Shown here piece by piece: positions 47,552-58,860 of a stretch of 64,000 bases of DNA. Each line of letters starts with the position of its first letter. Positions within the stretch are counted from its first letter, which is position 1. The notes beneath the pieces were generated by a model. The model was not told where the DNA came from, did not search any database, and worked only from the letters and a program-made list of their open reading frames with translations. A program made the position numbers and the translations under genes. The stretch is taken from positions 113,287,937-113,351,936 of the forward strand of contig NC_134462.1 of assembly GCF_047948215.1 (NCBI RefSeq), read 5' to 3'. This stretch comes from Lycorma delicatula. Taxonomy: Eukaryota; Arthropoda; Insecta; Hemiptera; Fulgoridae.

Positions 47552-47689
47552 AAAAGGACTCATGACTGTACTATGGGCTCATCAGACTTTACTTTAGCAG
47601 TCTTATTAACTATATAATCTAATCTAATATATTTAGTTCTGTCACTTATAAAGATACAAAAATCGGGTAAGCGCCACCATAATACCAAT

Positions 47690-48000
47690 ATTATTACCAA
47701 TATTATCAAGCTTTTTTAAAAGGTAGAGTGATCAAGTGAGTTAAAAGCTTTCTTAATATCTAGAAAAATACTATTTCAACGGTTGCCACCATCAATGTTT
47801 GCAAGAATGTTAATAAATACTTAAAATTACCATATCAGTTTAAAGATAAAGCAATCTGAAAGGGGCGTAAGTAGAATACGAAAATACTAGTAGGCTCGCT
47901 GTTAGGAATAGATCTTGAATCTATACTCTATGGCAGGTTTTCCAACGATGGTTTCTTCAAGGGTTATCTATTTATAGGTAATACAAGATATTAGGTTAAA
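47690..48000 (-). pseudogene. Non-LTR reverse transcriptase fragment (palm, motif A region)
   Basis: The minus strand at about 47,771-47,721 reads IFLDIKKAFNSLDHSTF, matching the first catalytic aspartate block of non-LTR RTs ('FLDxxKAFDxxxH'). Upstream on the minus strand, with stops, NILANIDGGNR fits the loop just before that motif. The flanking sequence does not remain open. The second aspartate pair was not found, so this is a short relic. Confidence 0.5.
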
Positions 48001-48363
48001 CCTAGATAAAGGTTAAACCAGTTAGATTTTTTACTGAGCATTCAGGATTTTTTAAAGCCAGTATTTCCTAGTTGTAATCTGCGGATACCAATGGACTTCT
48101 CCGGACTTCTTTTCCATCTAATTAACAGCAAAATAATTCCTTGCGGACTACTAATACTTCATAAAATATAAAAATAAATATAGGTTTTTTTTTTAAAACC
48201 AGCGTTGATAAATTGTTTAAATTTGATAACGTGAATAGACCATCGTAAAGTACACATCTTGTACTTATTTAATTTTTAAAAAAAGAAGTATATTATGGGG
48301 GCTAGAATAAATTTTTTTACAGATTATCGTAAGTATACAACCATTCATTCATTCATGATATTC
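48001..48363. other. AT-rich spacer
   Basis: Nothing recognised. Confidence 0.4.
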
Positions 48364-48402
48364 ATTCTGTAATGATAGCCTATAAGGCTATCATTACAGA
48401 AT
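48364..48402. repeat. Perfect 18-bp hairpin with 3-base loop
   Basis: 'attctgtaatgatagcct' followed by 'ata' and the exact reverse complement. No poly-T tract follows and no gene lies upstream. Confidence 0.95.
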
Positions 48403-49764
48403 AGAAAAGATTTGAGAGGGGTTACTTCTTAAAGTCGGTCACTAGTAAGCAGTTTAAACGTGTTAAATACAAACAATTAATTTTTAATCAAGATAGTGGG
48501 TAAAACATAGAGAAAAACTAAAATAAAAAACATAGTAAGAGAACAAAAACAGAAAATAGTATAAATTTAGTTAAACGAAAGAAATTCTTACCATTTGCAA
48601 CTAAAATTGACCCTAAAATGGACACACTGCAAATGCATGAGGTCACTTACGTAGCGATACAGCAAGAACGTGTTTCCATTTAATGGGAACCTTTACCCCA
48701 TTAGAATCCCCCTTATTCAATTACAAGAAATAAACTGATCTGCCTGTACTCGTACTGTAGTGTGCCAAGTTTCTAAAGTGATTTTATTGTGATCTAAGTC
48801 TTCTCTTGACTGTAATCATTTAACGCCTGGAACTTAATTCTTTGAAGCTCTTTACCCGTTTTAATGAAATTATTTTTTATAAAACAATAAATATCAAGAA
48901 ACTTAATTTGTAACTAGATACTTATTAGTTAATAAGTTGAATTAACAGCTAAAATATTTTTTTTTTAACTAAGAAAGTTGTATGATTAGTAGTAATTCAT
49001 AAAATAAAAATATAGTTTAAAATAATTGTAACAATAAATAATAATTTTTTTTAAATTTAGATGAAAAATCCTTATGTAAATATGTAAGAAGTTGGAAATT
49101 GGGGAATAAGATCACACTTTGAACAATACAGCTTTTGTCCACAAGTATTGAGACAAAAATTAAAAAAAAAAAAAAAACCTTTTATTGTCACCAATTCAGA
49201 GAATGGATGAAGAAAACTTACCTAAAAAAATATTTAACTTTTTTGAAAATAAGTAACTGATAAAGATAAAGGCTGGGAAGTACAAACTACAAAATAAATA
49301 TAAGAAACAGGAATTAAATAAGACTTAATATTTGAAAAAAAGCTTTAGAAAGAAAATTTAAGAACATAAAGGTTTCCGAAAAAAAAAAACCCCAAAGAAT
49401 ATGTAAACAGAATAAATTATCAGAAGGAAGAAAAAATTACTTCTCCGAACGTATGAGAGAGAGAGAGCAGTGGAGAAAAAAATGAAAGAAACAGAAATAA
49501 TTATGCTTTCATGATCTATAGCTGGCCGGCAAAGAAATAAATATGAAGAATGGTAAAATTTTACAGAAATTTAATTTCCCAGAGAAAACGTCAAAAATAA
49601 AAATGTAAGATTAAAAGCTCATATTTTTGTAAACAATAATTATTAAGACATATAAAGGGATTATTAAAAAATTAATACAAATAAAAAATTGAACTTAAAA
49701 AGACTGATAATAATTATTATATTTAAAAGAATAATAAATAAAAAATACTTTTGAAATACAACAA
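48403..49764. other. AT-rich spacer
   Basis: A somewhat more balanced stretch at 48.6-48.85 kb has no open frame. The rest is A-rich DNA with stops in all frames. Confidence 0.4.
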
Positions 49765-49815
49765 AAGATATATTATTAAAAAAGTGAAGATCCACCTTAC
49801 CAGCAAATTAAATGT

Positions 49816-49823
49816 GACTAGAT
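49816..49823. other. hAT target-site duplication, left
   Basis: gactagat; the partner at 57,264-57,271 is tacaagat, six of eight identical. Confidence 0.65.
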
Positions 49824-50364
49824 CAGGGATGCCCAACCCGTAGCTCGAGAGCCACGTGGGGCTCGCAGCATCTTTTGATAAGGCTCATTTTACCAACTCG
49901 GGCATGAAGTGTCTAAAAATTATTTGTTATATAAAATACAATACCGCGTTTAATGGCCACAGTTGCTCAGATATTTTTTTTAATTTTAATGTTAGAAAGA
50001 AAAAATACATTAATTATAGGTATCAATTTGGTCGATTATATGTAAATTTTTTCGGTTTTATTAAATTATTACCACTGACCAGGAATATTTTTGCTCGGAA
50101 ACAGCATCATCCGACGCGATCTTCGGGATGCGCCGGTTTATCTAAGTTTATAGTGGCTGTACGCTGACGCTGGCCAGTGGCTAGCGAGAGGACAGCAAGA
50201 TAGGTTCGTTATTTTGTAATACGTGTATATAGAGAACTTTTATTTATCAGAAGTTGTGTATGAAGTAACAAGTGGTTTCATCCAGGTATAAAAATATTAC
50301 ATTGTATTTATCACAACATCAGTCATTATTATAAATAACCAATTATTTTGTAGTTACCCTAATC

Positions 50365-51690
50365 ATGTCGGCACAGGAACCAGAGGAAAATAAAAAACAA
50401 CTATAATTTTCACGAAAAACAGGAAAAGAAATATTTTTTTATTTATTTTAAGAACAAATGTATTTGATAAGTGGTTCAACGGTTACTCGGTTATTACTGG
50501 CAAGAAATGCAACATAGAACGACATTTCACAACAGTTCATAAAAAAATATGATACTGAATATCCTCCTAACACAAATTAAAGAAAATCTAAAACCGCGTT
50601 AGTAGCCAAACAATTTTTGTTTACCAGGTCCGTGAATAAAACGAAACTACTACGATTGAATAATTTAAGATTGGACATATACTTGGAATGTACAAAAAAC
50701 CTTTTGAGGATGGCAATATAATTAAAAAATCAATGCTTGCTGCATCAGAGATATTATTTCAAGAATTTAATAATAAGAATGAAATTGTGTTAGCTATCCA
50801 AGAAGTTCAGTTATCCAGAAATTCAGTCACTCGTTTCATAGAAGCAATGTCTGAGAATATCAGAGCATAATGAAAAGATGATTTACAAAAATGAGTTTTT
50901 CTAAGTATACACTGTGATGAATCAGCAGATATATGCAATGTAGCTCAAAAAAAAACAAAAAAAAAAAAACATTTTTATAAGGTTTGTTTTTAACGATTGC
51001 TCAGAAAAGGAAGATATATTGTAAGTTTTGCCATTAAAAGGAAATACACGGAGGAGGTTATATACCAAGTTATTAAAAACCATATTACAGAAATTAATCT
51101 TCCCCTTCAAAAACATGTGTCCATAACAACAGACGACGCAACTGCCATGGTTGGTTCTGCTGTTGGCTTCATTACGTTTTGTAAGAACGATGCTGAGTTT
51201 CCAAATTTTTTCACTACCAATACATCATACATCAACAGGTATTACGTACAAAAGTTCTTCATTATGAACACGTCATGAACGTTCTAGAAATTGTCAATTC
51301 TATTCTTGCCAGACAACATCAGAGCAGATTGATAAAAATACTGGTCGATGAACTCGATGCTGAGAAACGAACTTTAATGTTCATTCTGAAATTAGTTGCC
51401 GTAGTAAGGGAAAAATCTTGTAACCATTTTTAGAACTCTTCTAGAAATAAAATCATTTCTAGAATCTAGAAACGAAAATTCTGTAGAACTTAATGATCAT
51501 AGCTGGTTATCTGATTTAACCTTTCTTATTGGCATAACAATTAAAATGAATATACTTAATCGTGAACTTCAGGGAAAAGAAAAAAAACTATTATTGAATT
51601 AATAGGAAGCATCATAGCATATAAAACAAAATTAAAGTTGTAAATGGCTCAAATGAAGGAATGGAACTTTGGTCAGTTTACAAATTCGGA
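50365..51690 (+). pseudogene. hAT transposase, N-terminal and central part
   Basis: Reading from the ATG at 50,365 (MSAQEPEENKKQL then stop). The zinc-finger end CNIERHFTTVHKKYDTEYP lies near 50,507-50,565. Next is the segment KKSMLAASEILFQEFNNK ... QLSRNSVTRFIEAMSENIRA, open at 50,688-50,870. The first catalytic region is at about 50,918 (CDESADICN). Then VLPLKGNT near 51,022, and the TTDDATAMVGSAVGFIT block at 51,120-51,180, corresponding to the second catalytic aspartate region. Finally comes LLDELDAE-like and FLESRNEN-like sequence to about 51,620. These are the landmarks of the SCAND3/ZBED-type transposases often annotated as GTF2IRD2-like in insects. There are multiple stops and frameshifts, and the protein is split by the later insertion. 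Confidence 0.8.
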
Positions 51691-51714
51691 GTACTGAGTA
51701 AAAAAATTTTACGT

Positions 51715-52003
51715 TGTCGTTAGTTTATTTTCCTTTTCTGATTAGATAGTTACGGAAGTAATCTGTGGGGGCGTCGAATTTTATGAATAATCTGCGGTAT
51801 TGATGGGTGAATCTGTGTTGTCACTGATTTTGTTTTTATCGGCTTTCCTATTCTGATTAGATAGTTACGGAAGTAATCTGTGAGGGCGGTGAATGTTAAG
51901 AGTAGTAACCTTCGGTATTGAGCAGAGAATGTGTGTTGTCATTTGTTAATTTTCCAATTCTAATTGGATAGTTACGGAAGTAATCTTTGATTGTGGTGAA
52001 GGG
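51715..52003. repeat. Three tandem repeats of about 107-115 bp
   Basis: The phrase 'gatagttacggaagtaatct' occurs near 51,745, 51,860 and 51,967, each preceded by a 'ttcc...ttctgatta'-type block and followed by a 'gtggtgaa'-like block. Spacing is 115 then 107. They lie between the broken end of the hAT coding region and the left terminal repeat of the inserted transposon, and no counterpart is seen on the right side. Confidence 0.85.
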
Positions 52004-52711
52004 TATTCCATTTTAATTCAACAAATTTAAAAATATTTTATTGCATCACTACTTTTGATTTTGATGGTATTTGGTATATAACTACCCACACTGCAGTGGC
52101 CAAAACATATTTTTTTTTATATTTAAAAAAAAAATTTCTGGAGTATAGACTACTTTCTTATTTGTCAACAGGTAAAAAGAGACATTTTTGTTACTTTTTC
52201 AATGAGCTGTACCATTCTTAATTTACATCAAACAGAAGTCAAAACGGGCTTTTTGAAAACAGTAAAAATGGAAATTCATCTAATTTTTTTTGAAAATTCA
52301 TTTTGTTTCACAAATAAATCTTGTAATTTTTACTGAATTTACGTTTACAAATTGTTGTTTTTTCAAATTGTCTCACAATAAATAATGAAGGGCTTAGGGG
52401 AACAGGCCTGATTTTTACCTTTTAACTCTTAGGTACTAGTAGTACTAATAAAAAAAATTGGACTGTTATCGGGTGTTCTTAATTTTTAAAAAATGACCAC
52501 CAAATCTTAGATTTTGAAAATGCTTATTTTTGGGTGCCAGGAAATCACATGTGCGATAGGTGGCAAAAATCTGAAATTTTTACAGCAGTAAGTATTTTAT
52601 ATATACTTTAGGCGTGTAAGATGTATTTTATTACTCAAAGGGGTTGACGAGTAATGAAGCCATCAAAATCGTTAAAAACACCACTTCTTTTAACTGTGAA
52701 CAGTGTATGCA
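52004..52711. repeat. Left long terminal inverted repeat
   Basis: Pairs with 55,930-56,620. Confidence 0.85.
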
Positions 52712-53329
52712 AAAAATTCACAGCATTTATTTTTTAAGATAATAATGTAGGCCTACTATACAAATTATTTTGATATGTTTGTAATGAGAGCTTTTATTCC
52801 AGATAGTTTGTTACTTAAAGTATGACTTTAGTCATACTAAAGTATGACACACAAACTCATGTTTAAACACGAAAGTGAATAGAAATGCATGCACATGAAT
52901 GTTTGCGTAATCCTGAATGTAAACATTGTAGAAGGCTAAGTTACTGTTTTGATTTCAATGTGATGTTATATTGTTGCTAGTGTTAATACTGCGGTTAGGT
53001 AATGTACAGTTGTTCATAAAGTAGTTATATTAATAGCGAACTTCGTTTTTAAGCGATATATTTTATTACTTAGAGAAATTTTTATTTTAGCTATGGACAA
53101 ACTGGGATAAGACAAAGTGAGGTGCAATTGATAGTTTTATAATTTATACAATTGTATTGTGTTTGTAAGAACCCTTGCATTTTATAAAAAACGGATTACG
53201 TTGTGTTCAATTGACATTTAGACAGAAAAAGTATGTCACAAGTTGACTTGCAATAGATTTTCAGTATTGTACGATATTTTACAGTTTACTCAATAGCAAA
53301 TAACATTGATATATTTAAGTATATATCGG

Positions 53330-55730
53330 AATATTTAGATAAATATTTTCATATTAATGGAAAAAGTTGCTTTGACCCATTTAGCTGTCACACTAAACCG
53401 AATAAGAAATCTCTTCGAGAAATATCTTTAGCAGTTTCAACAAGCAATCCAAATTTAAATTCAATTCCAGAGCACTGTATACAATGTTTAAACAAAATAC
53501 AAAAACCACAAGATGATACAGAAAACGACCCGGAATCTCAAGATATATTTGAGCTTTAATGTGTTATAGTCGAGTCGATGAATAAAACTTGGTCAGCACT
53601 TAGCATTTTTCCCGGTAAGATTCAAAAATTATCGAGCAGCGCAAAGGAACCAATTTAAAAAAATAAGGTTACAAAATTAGCCGACTCAGTTATCAGAAAA
53701 TTAAACGATTCCTTTGAATTAAATATTTCTACAGAAGAAACCACTTTAGTGCCACAAAAATATGCTGATTTAGGTAGGAAATATAATAATCATAATAAAG
53801 GATGATAAAATGAAAACGGTTACATCAACCCAGGAAAAAGTTAATATTTTGATTTTATTTCCAAGCAGCTGGAGCACTCAAAAAATTAAAAATTAGTTTA
53901 GTGTTAGTCAGTATTTAGCATGTCAATCCAAACCGTTATTTAAAACAAGTGGAATTTTGCCACAATTCGGAAAAAAGTAACCCAGTTACGTAATTGATGA
54001 AAATTTTATTTAATGTGTTCAAGATTTTTACCAGAATGATGAGCACAGTGGAATAATGTCAGGCAAGAAGAATTGTGTCTCTGTAAGACAAGCTGACGGG
54101 GGAAAAATTAATATTCAACAAACTTATCTTATGTAACTTAAAAAAATTTCAAAAAAATATATAATTTGAAAATTGGTTTTTCAAAATTTGCTGATTTTAG
54201 ACCAAAATTTTGTGTTCTGGCTTGTGAGTCAGGTACTCATTCTGTTTGTACGTGTGTCACCTACCAAAATGTAAAAGTCATGTTATCTGCTCTAAAAATG
54301 AAATTCGATTATAAAATTCTCCTTTTAACCATGGTATGTGATATAGAAAATGAAACGTTCATGCTGTCACAGTGTGAAAAATATATCCAGGCACTAATGA
54401 AGTATTCAGATTACTGTAAGAGAGCTGGGATGATTTTGATTCTGAAAATATTTTTAAACAGTGGGTTTCTGTTGTCCGCTGTGAATTAACTACTCAGATT
54501 CTTCCATTTCAAGAGTACTTAAATACACTTACTGAAAATTTAAGTAATCTAAAAGCCATCATTTTGTTACAAAGAAACATGCTAATTTCCTCAACATTAA
54601 AATGGAAAGGTTGTTGGAGGGTGAATGTATTGTAATGGGGGACTTCTCTCATAACTTTCCCTTTGTAATATAGGATATAGTGTAGTCATATTACTGGTAA
54701 AAACCTTATTCCAGAGTACATCCATTTCTCATACATTTTAAAAAAGAAGGAAAATTACAAACCCAAAGCTACTGTGTGATTAGTGAGTACTTGAAGCACA
54801 ATACTACTTCGTTCGTCTGCTTCCAAAAAGTTATAAATAAAGTAAAACCACTGTTACTACAAGTTAAACAATTTTTTTCTAATAGCACTTCAGCCCAGCT
54901 ACGAATTTTTTTTTTTTATAAAAAAAAAATCGTAAGTTTGTGCTACCATCAAATAGGTTTTGAAATCGCAGCTGAATGGCATTTTTTGCAACATACCACG
55001 GAAAAGGACCATGTGATGGTATTAGTGGAACTGTAAAAAGGACTGTGACTAAAGCAAGCCTTCAAAGGACAATGAACAATCAAGTTGTTACACCTTCTGA
55101 AATGTACAATTATGCAATATTAAAAATATAACATTTATTTTCTTCTCTCATAAAAATATGTTCAAGAGACTGAAGAATTCTCGTTACCAGGTAATAACAA
55201 CCATTCCAGAAAAGAGAACCTTTCAAACTTATGTTCCAAGTCAGAAATATATTCTGAAAGTCCATCTAAGTCAGAAACATTTACGTTAGTATCGGTACAC
55301 AAGGACATTAGTGTTTTTGATTTCTTTATAGGTTTACCAAAGCAAAAATGTAAAAATTATGTCTGCTACGTATACGATGGCAAGTGGTGGTTAGGTGAAG
55401 TCATTGAAGTCAAAATATATGAAAATGAAGTGATATATCGAATACACTTATTCCATCTGCAGACTCCATTTACTTTATTCAAGAAATCATTGAAGGATAA
55501 CCAAACATGCCTTCAACTGGAAAATATTTTAAAGATTCTCACGCCTTCAGAGCTTTTTCTATGAACTACTGGGAGAGTACCCAACATTAGACCAAAAAAG
55601 AACGAGGACTTATCAGTTCTAGTCAATACAAAAATGGCAGGAGAACTAAGTTATGTCAGTTTAAGTTTGTATCAAAAAGTGCAAGATTTATTCACAACTT
55701 CCATTAGCAGGAGTAAAATAAGGTAAAAGT
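53330..55730 (+). pseudogene. Decayed DDE-like transposase of the long-TIR element
   Basis: Plus strand, many frameshifts. Order of recognisable parts: KSCFDPFSCHTKPNKKSLREIS (53,365-53,430, a Cys-rich start); LADSVIRKLNDSF and VPQKYADLG near 53,680-53,780; ECIVMGDFSHNFPFVI near 54,624-54,670, with an aspartate in a GDFSxNF motif; and YCVISEYLKHNTTSFVCFQK near 54,768-54,830. A block near 54,885 follows where the family motif (FSDGxxSQ in related insect proteins I recall) has become FSNSTSAQ. AEWHFLQ comes next, then after a one-base shift YHGKGPCDGISGTVKR at 54,998-55,045. A C-terminal module near 55,360-55,420, YVCYVYDGKWWLGEVIEV, looks like an SH3/Tudor-type fold. I know this layout from uncharacterised insect and cnidarian proteins but cannot name the superfamily. 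Confidence 0.65.
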
Positions 55731-55929
55731 GAATTGAACAACTTTTACAACCACCAATATTTATTTGAATTGTTTACAATCTTGTAATAATTAGTATTTA
55801 TTATTCTGTAATTGACTATTTATCATTCTGTAAATGAATATTTATTAATTATCAATATATTCATTGTAATGAGTTTAGCTGCTATTTTTATAATCTGAAA
55901 AGAATATATATCAGTATTTTTGGGTACAT

Positions 55930-56620
55930 AGTTTACGGTTAGAAGGAACCGTGTTTTAAGCGGTTTTGTTGGCATCATTTCTCGTCAAGCCCTTTGAGAA
56001 ACAAAATAATTTTTATATGGTTTTAAAGTACATAAAAAGTATTTACTACTGTAAAAAAGTCAGATTTTTGCCACATGTAGTTTTTGGGCCCCAAAAATGA
56101 GACATTTTCAAAATTTTACGATTTGGCGGCCATTTTTTTTAATGAAGGACACTCAGTAACAGTCCAATTTTTTTATAAGTACTACCAGTACCTAAAAGTT
56201 AAAAGGTATAAAACAGGGCTGTTACCCTAAGCCGTTCTTTATTTATCTTGGGCCAAAATTTGAAAAAAAACAACAATATGTAAACGTAACTTCAGTAAAT
56301 ATTACCAGATTTGGTTACGTAACAGAATTAATTCTGAGTACGCATAGATGAAATTCCATCTTTATTTTTCCAAAAGGCTTTTTTTGACCTCTGTATGATG
56401 TAAAATCTGAATGCTACAACTCATGGAAAAAGTGAAAAAAAATGGCTGTTTTTACGTGTTGGCTGGTTATAAAATAGTTTATTACTCAAAAAAAAAAAAA
56501 AAAATTAATATTAAAATATAATCTTTGGCCACTACAAGGTGGGAGTAGTTATCACATACCAAATATCACCAAAATCAAAAATAGTAATGCACTGATTATT
56601 TTTTGAATTAAAATGTAATA
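55930..56620. repeat. Right long terminal inverted repeat
   Basis: Pairs with 52,004-52,711. A poly-A run of about 15 near 56,488 is an indel relative to the left repeat. Confidence 0.85.
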
Positions 56621-56649
56621 TCTCATATGAAAATTGAAACAAATAAATA

Positions 56650-57095
56650 TTCTGAATGTTTCACCAAATTTAAAAATTAGATTTTCTGATTTTCTGATTT
56701 TCTTAAAATTCAGCTAATTACTTCATTAATTTTAAATCCATTTGATGATACTAATATTTCTGAAATATCTTAATAAAAATGCTACAATTTAGAAATGGAA
56801 ATAATTGATTTTCAATCTGATCTACAATTAAAAACAAGAATATCATAAATAGATTTTTGGATACTCGTAGATGAGAAAAAATATCCACTCTTAAAAGAAA
56901 TTTTTCAAAGGGTATATACACTCCTGCTTTGTATCAACTTACCTTTACGAAAGTGGTTTTTCAACAATGAACTTGCTAAAATCAAAGTTCAGATCTAGAA
57001 TAACTAATGAACATCTGAATGATTGCATGAATTTAGCTATAAAATTGTATGTACCAGAGTACAAGAAACTGCAGTATCAGGTTTCACATTAAAAT
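56650..57095 (+). pseudogene. hAT transposase, C-terminal part (dimerisation domain)
   Basis: Resumes as LKIQLITSLILNPFDDTNIS near 56,700-56,760, then EIIDFQSDLQLKTRIS near 56,800-56,850. The hAT dimerisation domain is DFWILVDEKKYPLLKEIFQR then VYTLLLCINL near 56,853-56,940, continuing to the helix FFNNELAKIKVQI and the end near YKKLQYQVSH at about 57,090. It matches in order the C-terminus expected after the central part at 50.4-51.7 kb. Stops and a frameshift are present. Confidence 0.8.
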
Positions 57096-57263
57096 AAGTT
57101 TTCCTTATATTTAATTTGTATTTGAATTATTAATAAATTACGCATTTTTTTTAACATTTGGAATTTTTTTTGTGCATTATATACGTTTTAAATTGAATTA
57201 TTAGGAGCAAAAATTTTTTAATTCTTAATTGGCTCAAGTCCGGTTAAAGGTTAAGCACCGCTA

Positions 57264-57271
57264 TACAAGAT
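57264..57271. other. hAT target-site duplication, right
   Basis: tacaagat, partner of gactagat at 49,816-49,823. Confidence 0.65.
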
Positions 57272-57492
57272 CTTTCAGTTCTTAGACCGTCGTCAAAAGA
57301 ATAAAATAAAATCAAAAGATTAAAATATGAAGCAGTTCATGACTGCTTCATATTTTAGTGTTTTGAGTTTTCTAGTGATCTGGTTATACTGACAACTGGC
57401 AAACAATCAATACTGCTTCATCTTTTAATCTTTTGACTTTATTTAATAATATTATTTTATTCTTTTGATGATGATCTACGGACTGAAAGATA
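57272..57492. repeat. Body of the foldback element
   Basis: 'ctttcagttctta' ... 'atgaagcagt' on the left pairs with 'actgcttcat' ... 'ggactgaaag' on the right. A smaller hairpin 'aatatgaagcagt' / 'actgcttcatatt' sits within it at 57,325-57,355. Confidence 0.85.
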
Positions 57493-57560
57493 TAGAGAGC
57501 TACATTTAATTTGCTGATAAGGTGAATTTTCACTTTTTTAAATTATTTATTAATATATCA

Positions 57561-58860
57561 GCGGTAACCATGTTTAAGAAATTTAAAAAGATATATTCTT
57601 CGCAGTTTTTGTAAACATAAAAGGATAATAATAACAAATTCATAAATATGAAAACAACGTGATATCATATAGTTTTAGGCAAACAAAGTCGAAAATGTAA
57701 GGTTGGCTTGAACAGAGTTTTAAGTTCCTACTCAGACTGCCCGTCATCACACCCTCCTTACATAGGATCTTAAGAAAACCTTTTTATAGATGACTCAACT
57801 ATTCAAAAAACAAATAAGGATAAATAAATAAATTAACATATTTTAATATTTAGTTTAACAAAACGATCTACTAAAAGTTTAAAACTTTAGTTTTAAATTT
57901 AAAGTTAAAAAAATAAAGGAGAAGATTTGAATTTATGTAAGTTTTTCTCAAAAAATTGTTTCATCTCAAGAATAATAGGTAGCATGAATTTTCAACTACA
58001 CAATTTTTTAATTGTTGAACATTCAAATTACCTGTTAAAGAAAATTTTAGAATGATTAAACATTCCTGCTATCTTCTTTCTGGAAAAACGTTTTCTACAT
58101 AAGGGATATGATAATCCGGTCCTAGTGGGAATCGGTTTAAATTATGTTTAAGCTAACCTTTTACTCTCGTCTTATAATCATCGACAATAGTTGAAGGTCG
58201 TATAATAATTAATCAAAGTTTCCATATTCTTTTAAATTTGTATTTTTTTTTTAATTTTTGAGCGTTTTTAGCGATGTTATAAATTTCGTTTATTAATTTA
58301 TTGGTTGAATAGATTTTTTGAAATTATTTGTTATTATTATTATTTAAAATATTATGGTAAAATAATATTAGTGAAGAACAAATACTATATGCTCAATTTT
58401 CTTAGGGGAAAACTTTAATGTGAGTATCAGTGATGGTTTGCTATAACATTAGAACATAATAGCACGCAAAATACCAACAAAAATTTTTATTATCACACTC
58501 TATTAAAATTTTATCGACTGATATGAACGCATAGGCTTCTGGAGTAGAAAACACGAAGTGTTTTTCTTTACCGCATCTTTTTTTTTCATATTTACTATTG
58601 TGAAACCGCTTTTCACAAGCCAAGTTTTTAGGGCTTATAAGTCATGCAGCCGGAATATATATAATCAATCATCTTCAAAAAAGGAGGAAATTTTTAATTA
58701 AATCAGTTTTTTTATGTATGTTCAAACATTACTCAATACTCACTTTACTTAAGAAATGTAATGTAATAGATGCTCTGAATTATTTTCTTATCAATAAAAA
58801 AAAAAAAAAATAGAGGTTTTCAATTTTACCATAAGTGTATGTGTTTTTCTTATCAGACTT
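57561..58860. other. AT-rich spacer
   Basis: A minus frame at 58,441-58,623 (60 residues) has no domain. Nothing else recognised. Confidence 0.4.

Larger units (their letters stand above)
52004..56620 (+). mobile_element. Transposon with about 0.7-kb terminal inverted repeats, inserted in the hAT
   Basis: The left repeat, 52,004-52,711, and the right, 55,930-56,620, are inverted copies through most of their length. Examples: 'tttgattttgatggta' versus the complement of 'taccaaatatcacc' near 56,560; 'aggtactagtagtact' versus 'agtactaccagtacct' near 56,180; and 'gacgagtaatgaagcc' versus the complement of 'ggcatcatttctcgtc' near 55,972. The interior 53.3-55.7 kb is a decayed coding region. The target duplication could not be fixed because the outer edges are AT-rich. 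Confidence 0.85.
49824..57263 (+). mobile_element. hAT transposon (SCAND3/ZBED-like), interrupted by a second transposon
   Basis: Left end 'cagggatgcccaaccc' followed by 'gtagctcgagagcc'. Right end 'ggctcaagtccgg' then 'ggttaagcaccgcta'. These are imperfect inverted repeats of hAT type and form the complement of one another across about 30 bases. Coding remnants run from 50,365 to about 51,690 and from about 56,650 to 57,095. The 4.6-kb insert between is a different transposon. Without the insert the hAT is about 2.6-2.8 kb, a normal size for this family. Confidence 0.8.
49765..57560. mobile_element. Foldback (palindromic) element split by a hAT insertion
   Basis: Left outer arm 49,765-49,823 ('aaaaaagtgaagatcc', 'cagcaaattaaatgt') is the inverse of the right outer arm 57,493-57,560 ('acatttaatttgctg', 'tcacttttttaaatt'). 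The rest of the left arm lies beyond the hAT at 57,272-57,348 ('ctttcagttctta', 'caaaagaataaaata') and pairs with 57,412-57,492. If the hAT and one 8-base target copy are removed, both arms line up continuously, giving an original element of about 0.35 kb. Confidence 0.8.
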
